From Solen grandis (taxonomy: Eukaryota > Mollusca > Bivalvia > Adapedonta > Solenidae), in NCBI GenBank assembly GCA_021229015.1, contig CM037779.1, positions 1,550,001-1,614,000 on the forward strand: 64,000 nucleotides of DNA, written 5' to 3'. The translations under genes and the position numbers were made by a program. The notes under the pieces are model-generated. The model saw only the letters and a program-made list of their open reading frames with translations, did no database searches and was not told the DNA's origin. This document shows, piece after piece, positions 1 through 11,447 of this stretch (the stretch's first letter is position 1; every line of letters starts with the position of its first letter).

Positions 1-196
1 AGGTTGGTTTATGTTTGTTTGAGTTAGACAACCCCCGCCTCAGGTGAATCAATATTAGCCATCTTGTCATTCTATGGGCATATAAAAAAAAGGAAAAAAT
101 ATGGAAAAATATACAAGAATATATGTCAAACATGAAATATAGTGAACATAACAAACATATAACCTTGACATTTCACATAATCTCTTAAATGTTTAA

Positions 197-422
197 CCCT
201 TTCCCTCATAGAGGAAACCATGAAAAGACCTATTGGAACAACATAAAAACCAGATCAGCCTGCGAGTTACGATCAGGTTTTATGCTGTTCGCTGCTCCTC
301 AGTGGTCTGGAAATGAGGACTTTATAATTAAATTTGGTAAGAATTAACTGTGGTTTTCTGCAGATCAGGCTTTATGTGGTACCTATTGAGTGTGTCAAAA
401 TTAGTCTATATGAGGGAAAGGG
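197..422 (+). mobile_element. TTAA-flanked MITE, family A copy 1
   Basis: 226-bp non-autonomous element with terminal inverted repeats CCCTTTCCCTCATA / TATGAGGGAAAGGG, flanked by TTAA on both sides (193-196, 423-426). The TTAA duplication and CCC ends point to piggyBac-type mobilisation. The central hairpin is partly lost in this copy. Confidence 0.8.
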
Positions 423-695
423 TTAAAGTCAGTTAGAATGGTAAGTATGATGACCTTAACTAATTTTGAAGAAATAAGTGAAAAACTGTTAGCATAGCAA
501 GTACATCACAAACCTTTACTTCATGAATATTCATGAACAAATTTATTTCTTGATAAATACTTGAAATTGGTAAATGAAATAGGCACATCAGAGCACATCT
601 ATATCAGTTAGACCTTGAAATGCTGTAAGATAAATCAGGTGAACCCAAGTTTGCTCTAGTTCAATAGTGGTATTAGTGAAATCTTTACTATGGTG

Positions 696-1129
696 TATGG
701 TGGCATATTTCTGCCAGCCACTTATCCACTTAGCTATGTTGAAACTTTTCTGAAAAAAATGTCACATAGTCAGTTAGTAACTGGCAAGTAGAAAACTTTC
801 GTTTTATCCTCTTAGGTATCTAACAGAACAAAACTGCCTGTTAGTGCCTACTACTGCCAGCCATATTATTCACTTAAGATAACTGGTATCTCGCCTTTTT
901 TCAAGTTAAGTTATTAAAAGCATTTTTTCAATTGGAAAAAAGCATGACCTTAACCAAAAATTGTTTGCAGTAGTGGGCACTAACAGACAATTTAGTCCTG
1001 TTAAGATACCTAAGTGGATAACTTGAAAATTTTCTACTTTTTTAGATATAAACTGAATATGTGACAATTTTTCAGAAAAGTTTCAACATAGCTAAGTGGA
1101 TAAGTGGCTGGCAGAAATATGCCACCATA
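696..1129. mobile_element. Foldback element with ~165-bp inverted arms
   Basis: The left arm (696 to about 862) begins TATGGTGGCATATTTCTGCC, and its reverse complement ends the element at 1129. The arms align over about 165 bp with small indels, separated by roughly 100 bp. No ORF. A long-arm MITE or foldback transposon remnant; superfamily unknown. Confidence 0.75.
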
Positions 1130-2109
1130 CTTTATTGATTTACCTCAGATGTAGTATTTGCTAAATCAATGACCTTTAAATTCCACCATATCTATCACCT
1201 GTCTCTACACTATTAAGATTGATTTGAACTCAGCACTAGTTGATTAAAATTATATCAATAATAATAATGGTTCATTCTCCTGTTAATATAAACGGCATGC
1301 AAGCATGGTAATCCATATGTGATTTTAAGTACCTAATAGTACAGAGATAAGGGAGAAAGAGATATATAAGAGAGCTTTCCTTAATCTGGTCAGGCAAGTT
1401 ATGGTTACTTAGTGGGATGCTTAATCTGCTAGATGTCAAATTTTAAGTTCAACCGGCATGTTAACTGGACAGTTCAAATGAGGAAAAATGAAAGTGAAAG
1501 TATAGTGATACACATCAAACAACATGTTTGCAACTATATGTTAATATTATCATTAAATACACAAACAAATAAACAAGTAACTGGTGTTGCATGTAACACA
1601 TGAGTCTCCGACCGGTGAGGTGCAAATTTTTGTTACCATAGCAACCAGAATTTTGGTCCGAGGAAAAAAAAACAAAGTGACATGCAGAATATCCATACTG
1701 CCATTTATTCATATACCAAGTTTCATAATATTATCTTAAATGTTTTTTTAAGTTATCGTGGGATCCAGATTTCCAGACAGACAAAAGGCGACAGACAGAC
1801 GGATGGCAAACCTATAGTCCCCTCCTAACCTTTGAACCTGATTTAAACAGTCAACCTGTTATAAGAGGCCAATTTTTTTACCTTCAGATTCCAAAAGTAG
1901 CACTTACTAACCTTAAATTAAGCTCTGTTTGGCAGCCACATGGGCTAAAAGTGCAGCTACATCCTTTACTTCCCTCGACTGGTTGCCTAACCATTTATTA
2001 CCAGTCAGGGTATCCCTTTCTCTCACAGAAGAAACCATGAGTCTATATGAGGGAAAGGGGTATACCGTTTTTGGATCAAATTAGATCAAACTGAAATCAG
2101 CTCTCTTAA
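1130..2109. other. Unassigned intergenic sequence
   Basis: AT-rich, no supported gene. 1740-1860 carries a degenerate fragment rich in ACAGACAGAC, common in mollusc repeats. 1845-1875 has ACAGTCAACCTGTTATAAG, similar to one end of the pogo-like MITEs seen elsewhere, without a visible partner. Confidence 0.4.
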
Positions 2110-2297
2110 CCCTTTCCCTCATAGAGGAAGCCATGAAAAGACCTATGCGAACAACATAAAACCAGATCAGCCTGTGAGTAACTGGAAATGAGGACTTTGT
2201 AATTAAATTTGGTAAGGTTTAACTGTGGTTTTCTGGAGATCAGGCTTTATGTGGTACCTATTGAGTGTGTCAAAATGAGTGTATATGAGGGAAAGGG
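2110..2297 (+). mobile_element. TTAA-flanked MITE, family A copy 2 (internally deleted)
   Basis: 188 bp with intact termini and TTAA at 2106-2109 and 2298-2301. It lacks the ~45-bp centre, including the palindrome apex, compared with the copies at 5244 and 9149. Confidence 0.8.
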
Positions 2298-2301
2298 TTA
2301 A

Positions 2302-3950
2302 AACATGTTTTTTATATTTTAAAGTCATCATAGAGTAATAAGCAGTATAAAACCTGATCAGCACATTTCATATTGGATGAGATCAGGTTTAACACTGGTT
2401 GTCTAGGTTACTTCCCTTATAGTTCATACTGGTATGCAGCATACACAAGCTTAAGTATTAAACCAATGAAGAGTCTGACACACTGCTTACATCTTACCTC
2501 AAGGTATACACAGTATATAGAGCTAAACCTGTGTTTATTGAATAATTATATTTCTTTAAAAACGTTTTAAAATATTGTTTACCCATAATTGAAGCCATCT
2601 GTATTCCAATTAATTAGTACAGGATCCACACTTTTTTCCCCATAAGCAAATAATAGAGCCGTACAGTTCAGCTATCTCACCACCGTGTTGTAAGTTTACG
2701 TATAAATACACAAACATATATGGTAAATGTGGCATGTAACTGTCCTAGTAAAATTTTATCTTCAGCTCAACCAATGAAGTCTTAACTGTAGAGTAGCAAC
2801 ATGTGTACATGTAAGTTAATTAGTAAACACAATGTAGCGCAATTAAATAAACTTCTAATGAATCAAATGCCAATGATTTTCACGAAATCTCTACATAATG
2901 TATTTATAAAGTGATATATATAACCAATTCAGGGATATTTACTTATGATAAAGATATTAATGAAGTAACCATTTGATTTCGTTAAAACAAAACCATTGTT
3001 TTTCACATCTGAGAAATGGTATCTTTAACCTATTCCAAAGTCCAACCCATCTGAAGCGGTTGGTCAAAGGCCAACTTAGTGGAATATGAATATTTATTCT
3101 AATTCCCCACCTAAGGAAATTGCTAATTTGTCAAAATCCCCACATTATATGTATGCTTGTCCAAGTCTATTTCCCAGGACCTGGTACCATTTTCTCTGTC
3201 ACTTGCCTGTTGGGAATGCTTCTGTCAAAAGTACCTTGCATGCCCACAACCGCCACCCTGGAGCAAAACATATAAGGTGCATCAGGAGGGGTCTGCTTAT
3301 GACAGGTGGCTTCTAGGAATGGGTTAAGCTCTATAGACTGCTTTAATGGCCAGGTCAAATGTATAGGAATATGCCATACATGAAACTGATGTTAGACTCT
3401 TATTACAGGCTGGCTTCTTAGCACAGATGCTTACTGAACCGAAAAATCTCTCAGTTTTTAACAGCAATCTGGTTTCTTTTAAAGGTAGGCTTGTTAGTAC
3501 ACATGGCTACTCAATCAAATGAAAATTCTTTTTTTTTCTTTTTTTTTTGAATAAGAAATCTGCCCTGCATTCCATGAACTTATCAATCAATTAAGTGAGC
3601 AGTTACATCCCTTTAATATCCTAGTATATAAGATGTAAGCTGGGTACCAGCTCACAACCATTAGCTAACCTATACTGATTGAACGGCTTGTCTCTTTTGA
3701 TCAGCTGCTCTGACAGGTGCCTGCTTAACTAGCAGACATCTGATGAAAATTTCTCTTTTCGAATCAAAATCCATTAAAACAGACTGTCTGCCATTACAGC
3801 TAGTTTATGACCTGTGTATGAAATCAATTTTTCACCTATATAAAACCAGATTGTGAGCAAATAGTGTTAGTAACACTACATAACCTGAGTATATTTAAAA
3901 GTATATGCAACCTGATTTAGATTTAAGGTAGTACAGTTTTTCAACAGCTG
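2302..3950. other. Unassigned intergenic sequence
   Basis: AT-rich with no convincing coding potential, RNA gene or complete repeat. 3690-3800 has short stretches resembling decayed pogo-type ends (GACAGGTGCCTGCTTAAC). Confidence 0.35.
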
Positions 3951-4090
3951 TTTAAATGAGATACCAAACCCAGGAGTCGAGTGATTAGGGTGTCCGCTCC
4001 ATATCTGCAAGGTTTGATCCCAAACAGCAATAAACCAAAGTCATTAAATCTGTCAAACCCAAATGACAAAAATAGTGCCAGCAAGATGTT
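3951..4090 (+). mobile_element. Degenerate tRNA-like SINE head
   Basis: Contains GAGTCGAGTGATTAGGG followed about 30 bp later by AGGTTTGATCCC, the spacing and shape of Pol III A and B boxes in a tRNA-derived SINE. It is interrupted by another SINE at 4091. Confidence 0.4.
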
Positions 4091-4239
4091 GTTGTAGTTG
4101 TATTGGGGTTTACCATCGCTGCGATAGTATTTCAATCATATAGCGATGTCCAGCTAATTACAGGTGGAGGAAGACCCCGAGTACACAGAGGTACCCGGGT
4201 AGAACCACCGACCTTCCCGCTCGGCCATGGCGGCCCCTC
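4091..4239 (-). mobile_element. SINE family A (V-SINE/RUDI-like), partial, with target-site duplication
   Basis: Body motifs CAGCTAATTACAGGTGGAGG and TCAATCATATAGCGATGTCC match the fuller copies at 10267 and 13733. The head is shortened to CTCGGCCATGG. It is flanked by a perfect 10-bp direct repeat GCAAGATGTT (4081-4090 and 4240-4249). Confidence 0.75.
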
Positions 4240-4848
4240 GCAAGATGTTAAAACCAAGCATGGAAATAAACATATGTACCTAGGTCATAGCTGACTGCTA
4301 TGATTATTTTTATCTAAGATAAGTTTAGATAACATTTTTATACTTTTCTCATTTTATTCACGGCTGACATCATTTTATCTTGTGAACCTGTAATACAAGA
4401 TGTATTCACAGTTCACAGTACATACATTGTACAATTATTGACTGCATATGGCCAACATCAACCAACTCATCCATCAAACTTGATTACAGGTGAAAGTAAC
4501 GAGTGTGTATTCTAAATAAATGCATGTTCTGCACTGTGTTTTAGAAAGTACAATAAAATGCAAGAACGCATATTGAAAAGCAGTTATCAAACTGAAAATG
4601 TACAAATTCAGTATCAAAGCTTTTGTTTAATAGCCTTTAGGAACAAACATCTGCTTTATTACCTCCAACAGGTAATGATTTATTGCACCTGTATGCTTCT
4701 AGTTTAGGTTGAATTTACTTCTTTCAGTAGCTGTTGCTGCTGTTATTATATAATGGAGATAAATATTACCAGTTTTTCTGTCATTTATCAGAACACCTTT
4801 TTCTTATGATAAAACAGTGCTAGAAACAAATTGTATAATTTCTTCATA

Positions 4849-5048
4849 TTAAGGTAATCCATCCATCATTAAATTGTGAACATGGTCCTTCAAATGCTTA
4901 AAAAGAATTCAGTGCAGATGCAAGCATCCATTGACTTGGAGTTATAGGCTGTTTTGTTCTAAGTCTATAAAGGCTTGCATTTACTATAAAATTCCCATGA
5001 TCATTTGATGGGCAATGATAACAACTCAATGATGGATGGATTACATAA
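4849..5048. mobile_element. MITE family C copy 1
   Basis: About 200 bp bounded by TTAAGGTAATCCATCCATCA and its inverted complement near 5030-5048 (one or two mismatches). A second copy is at 32872. The ends suggest a TTAA target duplication. Confidence 0.75.
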
Positions 5049-5243
5049 ATATGAATAAATTATACATAATTCTGGCAAGATATTTTTTTATAAATTATAG
5101 ACATCCAAATGCCATTAGCTGCACTTGAGATTTTAGAGATATCATGGAAAAGATGGGATAAAACTAAGAACACATGATTCCAGTAAATCACCAAAGACTC
5201 TGAAATTCATAACACTTACTGCAATCTTTTGATTGTATCTTAA

Positions 5244-5477
5244 CCCTTTCCCTTATAGAGGATACCATGAAAAGACCTATGCGAACAACATAAAACCAGA
5301 ACAGCCTGCGAGTAACTCGCAGGCTGATCAGGTTTTATGCTGTTCGCTGCTCCTCAGTGGTCTGGTAATGAGGATTTTACAATTAAATTTGGTAAGGTTT
5401 GAGTTTGGCTTTCTGCAGATCAGGCTTTATGTGGTACCTATTGAGTGCATCAAAATGAGTCTATATGAGGGAAAGGG
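5244..5477 (+). mobile_element. TTAA-flanked MITE, family A copy 3 (full length)
   Basis: 234 bp with terminal inverted repeats. TTAA is present on the left (5240-5243) and has decayed to TTTA on the right. The centre is a near-perfect ~66-nt palindrome with apex GCCTGCGAGTAACTCGCAGG. Confidence 0.85.
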
Positions 5478-6111
5478 TTTATGTTCTAGGGAAGGGGTTG
5501 GGGAGAACAGACTCACCAAGGGGATTTAGACAAATTGAAAATTGAATTTCAAATTTGGATAAAACTTACCAAGTGGTGGAGGAACCTGAATTCTAAATTC
5601 AAAATCTCAAAACTCATTAAAGCTGAGATTTACAGTATACTTATACAGCTATCACTGAATTAATGGACATGCCACATAACTCTGCCCAAGTTTAACCCAT
5701 TAACTCCCATTCAACAAGCAATTTTTCTAATTTTAGTAACAATGACCTTGGCTTTGACCCATCCCATCCATGATATATTCTCAAGATACTAGAACTGTTC
5801 CATCAAATACCATCAGCAGAACATTCAAGATACGAAGCTCATGGCATGATAGGACACACCCGAACATGATAGACATGACAGGATATACCAGACAAGACAT
5901 GATGTGACATGCTTAATCCCAATATACATACCAAGTAATCATCCACACAGTATATTTACAGAAAACGCACAGACAAAACATTGAGGAATCGTTAAAATGC
6001 TCCCATGGAACATGAATTTAAACAAGACCAGGCTAAATCAAAGCACTCAATGTGCTAAGAGATGACGATGGGATTAACAGCAAAAAAGCTATAATTCTAA
6101 ACTCAGCATTT
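5478..6111. other. Unassigned intergenic sequence
   Basis: No supported gene. 5840-5920 contains irregular CATGATAG/ACATGA repeats. Confidence 0.35.
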
Positions 6112-6754
6112 CACACTTTCCTGCAACTATAGTCGCTAGTGAAACAATCAAATTCGCTCTCTGTTTGTTACATAACAATCCGGGGTTAGGGTCATGAACT
6201 TGACTTCATTCATAAGTCGAAAGCCTAAGTAGGTCATTCCTTTGAACCTGATGTATACACTCTATCTGTTGTTACGTAAGTGTAGAATTTGACAAGGTAT
6301 TTGATTGTTGTTTGCCTTTCTATTTCAATGTTAAAAAATGCTCTGGGAGAAATCTTACTCGCCATTATGCAAAATTACGTGTGAACTACTTTAGGTTAAT
6401 AACAGACATGCAAACTTGCGAAGTGCTACTTTTTTTTCTTTTTACAGGAGATCTTCATGTATGTTAAATGGTTGCTGTTCTGATTTATAAATGTCACGGA
6501 TAATTTGTTTCCAGAGCTAAATAATGGTAAAATAAAACATGTTAATAAACAAGACATGAAAAGCAGTTACGGTTATGATTTATAATTAACTGTAACATAT
6601 GCCACTCGTATTTGTTAGTTAAGAATCGCATTGCATGGATCCGCACTAAGCGCGGAGAGGTACAGTTAAACTTGATGTGTCAAACATGCAAAACAGCAAT
6701 GTCAGCGAGGCCTGTTTTCAGTCTGCAGCTACTAAAGACGGCTGTGCCGTCTAA
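6112..6754 (+). repeat. Dispersed ~650-bp repeat E, copy 1
   Basis: Aligns over its whole length, with scattered differences, to 40626-41279 in the same orientation. Shared landmarks are CTTTCCTGCAACTATAG, AATGCTCTGGGAGAAA, GTGAACTACTTTAGGTTAAT and ACTAAGCGCGGA. It ends in a hairpin AGACGGCTGTGCCGTCT followed by AA. No ORF; probably a non-autonomous transposon. Confidence 0.75.
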
Positions 6755-8139
6755 TAAAAAATGAAAGTGCACCAAGCACTAATACTGTGACTGTCGGCAG
6801 GATTCACATGATGAAATAGTTATACATGTGACTCTAGTTACTTGTAGTAAGTCAGCCGAACTCTTTTTGGTTCCCAGTCTCTCAGTGCCTTGGCACTTCA
6901 AACTGCATACCTAAAGAGACATGATGTCGACCTTACAATCACATTGAATTGATATACTACTGGGAACCAAGTGATACAGTGCAGTGAAAACAGCTGTTGT
7001 AATTACACAAAAATATGCCTGAATTAGTTTATCAGTACATAAGACTGGATGCTGCCAGTCTAATAATCAAAGTGCTGGAAGACTGTGAAGCCATCAGAAA
7101 AACAGGATAGAAAAAAAATAACCTGTACTTTATACAGAAACTGTATGTAGATAATGTAACAAACAAAACAAATAAAATGGCTGAATGGTACAAAGCAGAC
7201 CTAATGTCACTTGCTTTCCATGTTCTAAGATACAGTGGGGAAGTAAATCAAACACATGTATAGATATTGTGTTTTGATTATGAGATAATGAACATTTTGA
7301 GAGTGTTCTCTAATAACCGACAGGTTTCAATATGAACTATTTTTTATCTCAAACTACTCCTGTGTAGTAAGACATAAATGCTAAAATGATAACTTAAGTC
7401 TTCAGTAATGGTTCTTAAGGCATGCTTTGCACATACGCTTCACAGTCTAAAAACTAGATAATCATACTGTGGTGAAAGCTTCCTCTACAAATCAAGATAA
7501 CAATGAATGCCAAAATGTCTATCAGAATAACTAAGCATCTTTCTTACACAATTGGATATACATATTGGACATCAGATGAGTTCTTGAGGTCAGTCAGTCT
7601 GTAGGTATAGACAGTAGGATTCTGTGATCCTTTGAACTTTTATTTATTACAGACCATTTACATTGCTTGCGGATGAGTTAGGTAAATATTGATGCTAACC
7701 ATTCATGTAGTTATCACTGAGGATATTGTTATATGATGAAACAAACCGGCTATAAAAGAGCACTATCAACTATTTGAAGCACCAGTCAAAGATGGCTGTA
7801 ATTAAATCAAGAGTAGCTTTTAGAGTTATCAAGAAAATAAGCTAGTCCTAGTGGCTGAGTGTAACCAGGAAGTTTCTTGATTTGGTTCCCGGCCACAATA
7901 TATCAAAGTTGCTAAAAAAGAGAGAGAAATGGTACCCAGGTGACAAGTATAGGACCATTATGGTCCTTGTTTCAGGTTAAAGGTGCAGTCAAACCTGTCA
8001 TGGTCACTTTTAATGTATAATATAATGCTTGTCTGGGAATATCAAACCTGACTGCTAAAAACATCTTGTCTGCTTAATACAGGTAGCCAGTGTTACAGGT
8101 TCAGTCACATTTCTTTTACCATGATTGGGAACATTACAT
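6755..8139. other. Unassigned intergenic sequence
   Basis: No supported gene. 7845-7900 holds a weak tRNA-like stretch (CCTAGTGGCTGAGTG ... TTGGTTCCCGG). 7980-8100 holds a decayed copy of a pogo-type MITE (GCAGTCAAACCTGTCATGG and AAACCTGACTGC). Confidence 0.35.
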
Positions 8140-8290
8140 TGTATCACTCTATCACTTTCAATGGTTCCCTTTGTTGGACCAGTACTTTGCAATAAGGAAG
8201 GTCGTTAGAGACTTTTGCTGCCCCAAAAGAGGTTCAAACCTACAACTGTTGGATCAATGTATAACCAAGGTATCAGAAACGTTGCTTTGA
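8140..8290 (-). mobile_element. SINE family B, degenerate
   Basis: Body motif GGACCAGTACTTTGCA and B-box-like GAGGTTCAAACC (a tRNA-type head read on the minus strand) match the copies at 10165, 47776, 48740, 49293 and 49786. Confidence 0.55.
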
Positions 8291-8625
8291 CCAAAAACTG
8301 ACGCATTATATATATAATTATATGATAAATATGATCATATATAATGATGATTTTTTTTTTTTGCAACATACTGGGTACCTTTGTATACTACTACCTGACC
8401 ATGTTGTCCCCCGGGTTTAAACATATATACCCATGCTCATCAATTACCAATTAAAGTCTTTTTAAATCTTTTAATTATTCTTTTTAATTTCCTCATGATC
8501 ATCAATATAAAGCTTATCCGTTCACTCAAGAGTACTTGTGGGGCACTATGTAACTTTAACCCTTCATCTCATGAATATTCATATAAAAATTAATGACTTG
8601 ATGAATATTAATTTACTGTACTTAA

Positions 8626-8880
8626 CCCTTTCCCTCATATAGACTCATTTTGACGCACTCAATAGGTACCACATAAAGCCTGATCTGCAGAAAACCACAA
8701 AATATACATATATATAATTATATAAACCTTACCAAACATAATTATAAAATCCTCATTTGCAGACCACTGAGGAGCAGCAAACAGCATAAAACCTAATCAG
8801 CCTGCAAGTTACTCGCAGGCTGATCTGGTTTTATGTTGTTCGCATAGGTCTTTTCATGGTTTCCTCTATGAGGGAAAGGG
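8626..8880 (-). mobile_element. TTAA-flanked MITE, family A copy 4, inserted in MITE B
   Basis: 255 bp, inverted relative to the copies at 5244 and 9149, with CCC...GGG ends and perfect TTAA duplication (8622-8625, 8881-8884). It carries a small ATATAC-type insertion near 8700-8725. Confidence 0.85.
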
Positions 8881-9148
8881 TTAAAATGGTATATGAAACA
8901 ATGAATTTTTCTTTGCAGTGCAAATTGTATTCTGTGAAATCATTAATTTTTGTGGCACAGTAATTTTTGTCGATTTCGTGGAGGGTTTTATCAGCAAATA
9001 TTAATCCACATAAAAGCCTGTCTCTTATATAGACTTCACATTTTCTAAAACATAGATCCACAAATAAATGTGGATCCTGAAAAGAGCTGTCTGATCAGGG
9101 TCAGTTCTGATTGCCAATGCATCAAAATGAGTCTGTATAAGGTATTAA

Positions 9149-9382
9149 CCCTTTCCCTCATAGAGGAAACCATGAAAAGACCTATGCGAACAGCATAAAA
9201 CCAGATCAGCCTGCGAGTAACTCGCAGGCTGATCAGGTTTTATGCTGTTCGCTGCTCCTCAGTGGTCTGGAAATGAGGATTTTGTAATTATATTTGGTAA
9301 GGTTTAACTGTGGTTTTCTGCAGATCAGGCTTTATGTGGTACCTACTGAGTGCGTCAAAATGAGTCTATATGAGGGAAAGGG
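9149..9382 (+). mobile_element. TTAA-flanked MITE, family A copy 5 (full length)
   Basis: 234 bp with the complete central palindrome and perfect TTAA duplication (9145-9148, 9383-9386). It sits near the right end of the same MITE B that holds copy 4. Confidence 0.85.
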
Positions 9383-9394
9383 TTAAAGGGTTAA

Positions 9395-10164
9395 TATCAG
9401 GGCTGAATACCTTACATGCTTAGATGCGCTATATAGGTCAACAGGTATTAAAATTCCTCTAACTTATCAATGATATAAATCCATTTATAGTTTCCCTGTG
9501 GACATCACTTATTTACGTTGGAAATTTATCATTCAAGTTTATCACAGTTCAGAATTTACACAAAGCAATGCTAAGTTCTAGGAGATAGAAGGCCGTCATC
9601 TCTTAAAGACCATATATCATATCTGTGTCAACAGTCAAGGTTAAGAAAATTCCAAATTCAGCGATTCTTGACTTATATCTATCAATCACTTGTCACCCTA
9701 ATTAGATTTCTAAGATATATACATACTGTCAACAAATCTCAACAGGTCTTGCCAGAAAAAAATCCAAACAATAACCAAAGAGATGAAAGAACCCATGGCT
9801 TCCCAGATTTATGATTTTTTACGGAATGGCTGTAAACTCTTGATAGTAAGTCTTTGATGTGATGGACACAGATCTTGAAAAATCTATTGATTTCAATTGA
9901 ACATATTTATGGTATCAAAGTAGTAGGCTTGTTATCAAGGTGTAAGTACAACTGTAACACTCATGGTACATGAATAAATCCATCATGTATTATCATCTGT
10001 CCCCAGTGAGGGGTAAAGGGTCACTACCTGTACAAAATCAAGGCCATTGATGGCCAGTGGAGGGGTCATTCTCAAGTCTAATTATATCAAGTCTTTGGTC
10101 ACGTGTGGTTTCATGGTTTATTGTATTTATGCTGACCACTCTCAAAGTTACATTCTTTTGGCTT
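9395..10164. other. Unassigned intergenic sequence
   Basis: AT-rich; no supported gene, RNA or recognisable repeat. Confidence 0.35.
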
Positions 10165-10632
10165 CCCTATATTTTATGTCAATTGAGAAACAAATTCTTA
10201 CAACTTATACTAATCCCTCTCAATGGTTCATTGGTTTGACAAGTGCTCTGCCCCTCAGACGGCCATGAGGGGGCCTCCATGGCTGAGAAGGTAAAGTCGC
10301 TGACTTTAACACTCACTCAGCCCCTCACCGCCTGGGTTCGAATCCCAGCAGGGTCATTTGGATTTTCATGTGAGGAAGCCTTACAGCTGGCTTGTGGTAA
10401 GTCAACGATTCTACCCGGATGCCTCCGTGCATTTGGGGTCTTCCTCCACCTGTAATTAGCTGGACGTCGCTATATGACTGAAATACTGTCGAAGCGACGG
10501 TAAACTCAAACAGTCAAGTCAAGTCAAGTCTCAGAAGGCCATAAAAAATCCTTGCCCCAACAAGTTTCAAACCCACAACCCTCTGATCCGAAGTCGGGTA
10601 TGATGTTACCACTGGACCAAGGCACCCGTAAT
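10165..10632 (-). mobile_element. SINE family B, split by a SINE A insertion
   Basis: The body lies at about 10165-10266 (TGTCAATTGAGAAACAAATT, CAACTTATACTAATCC). The tRNA head at about 10530-10632 reads on the minus strand GGTGCCTTGGTCCAGTGGTA (A box TGGTCCAGTGG) and, downstream, GGGTTTGAAAC (B box). The two halves join cleanly once 10267-10529 and one duplicated copy of the target are removed. Confidence 0.8.
10267..10529 (+). mobile_element. SINE family A (V-SINE/RUDI-like), near full length
   Basis: The tRNA-like head has A box TGGCTGAGAAGG and B box GGGTTCGAATCCC with a long variable arm between them, suggesting tRNA-Leu/Ser ancestry. The body has CAGCTGGCTTGTGGTAAGTC, CTTCCTCCACCTGTAATTAG and GTCGCTATATGACTGAAATA. 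The tail is short TCAAG repeats. It is flanked by a 13-bp duplication differing at one base (CTCAGACGGCCAT / CTCAGAAGGCCAT). Confidence 0.88.
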
Positions 10633-11347
10633 GTGACATCCTTTTGATCTAATAATACATTTAATTAATAATTATAATAATTGCAGACTTTAGAACTGTT
10701 GATATCTACTTTAGCATGTACGAATTAAAAGTATTTTATAAATTGTTTATTTTAATACTGTAAAATTGAAGTATTTTCAATGTGGGATTAGGTTCTGTAA
10801 ACATGAATATCAAGGAAATATCATAAATATTAACTCTACAAATTAAATGTCGGTGAAATAAAAAAATAAAGAATTTGCAAAAACAAACCTTTAATGATAG
10901 TCTTCCTTGATTTTTTTTTTTTTGATTTGAGTCAAATACAAACTATTATGATACATGTAATACTTGAAATATCCATTGGTTTGTCTTGATAACTCAGATC
11001 AATGTAACAACCGTTGGGAGAGAGAATCATCTTCTAGGAGATGAGACTCCCTTCAGGAGCATGTTTCACCAAACTTCATATAAATCATACCTTCGCCATT
11101 GACAGTCAACCTCCTTCAATTTTTTTATCTCATTTTAAAACATTATTTTTACATTCCAAGAATTTTTCATGTAACGTATAGCAAATTTAGTTTTAGTTTT
11201 TTTACCGCACAATGAGAGTATACAGCTGAGTTCATCATGAAGAAATTTGTGAAAATCAATTACTGAATTCTTACCAACACACTTGGGCTCTGTCTAAAAA
11301 AAAATGAATCGTCATGCTGTATAGAAGTATGTCTAAAGAAATCCTGA
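10633..11347. other. Unassigned intergenic sequence up to gap
   Basis: AT-rich, no supported gene; 10908-10925 is mostly poly-T. Confidence 0.35.
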
Positions 11348-11447
11348 NNNNNNNNNNNNNNNNNNNNNNNNNNNNNNNNNNNNNNNNNNNNNNNNNNNNN
11401 NNNNNNNNNNNNNNNNNNNNNNNNNNNNNNNNNNNNNNNNNNNNNNN
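11348..11447. other. Assembly gap (100 N)
   Basis: Exactly 100 N, the usual placeholder for a join of unknown size. The minisatellite begins immediately on its right, so the array probably caused the break. Confidence 0.98.

Larger units (their letters stand above)
8560..9390. mobile_element. MITE family B copy 1, host of two family A insertions
   Basis: Begins after TTAA at 8556-8559 with CCTTCATCTCATGAATATTC and ends AAGGG before TTAA at 9391-9394. Once family A copies 8626-8880 and 9149-9382 are excluded, the remaining sequence aligns with MITE B copies at 52697, 53905 and 59815 (TTAATTTACT, AATGGTATATGAAAC, GAGCTGTCTGATC, CATCAAAATGAGTCT). Confidence 0.75.
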
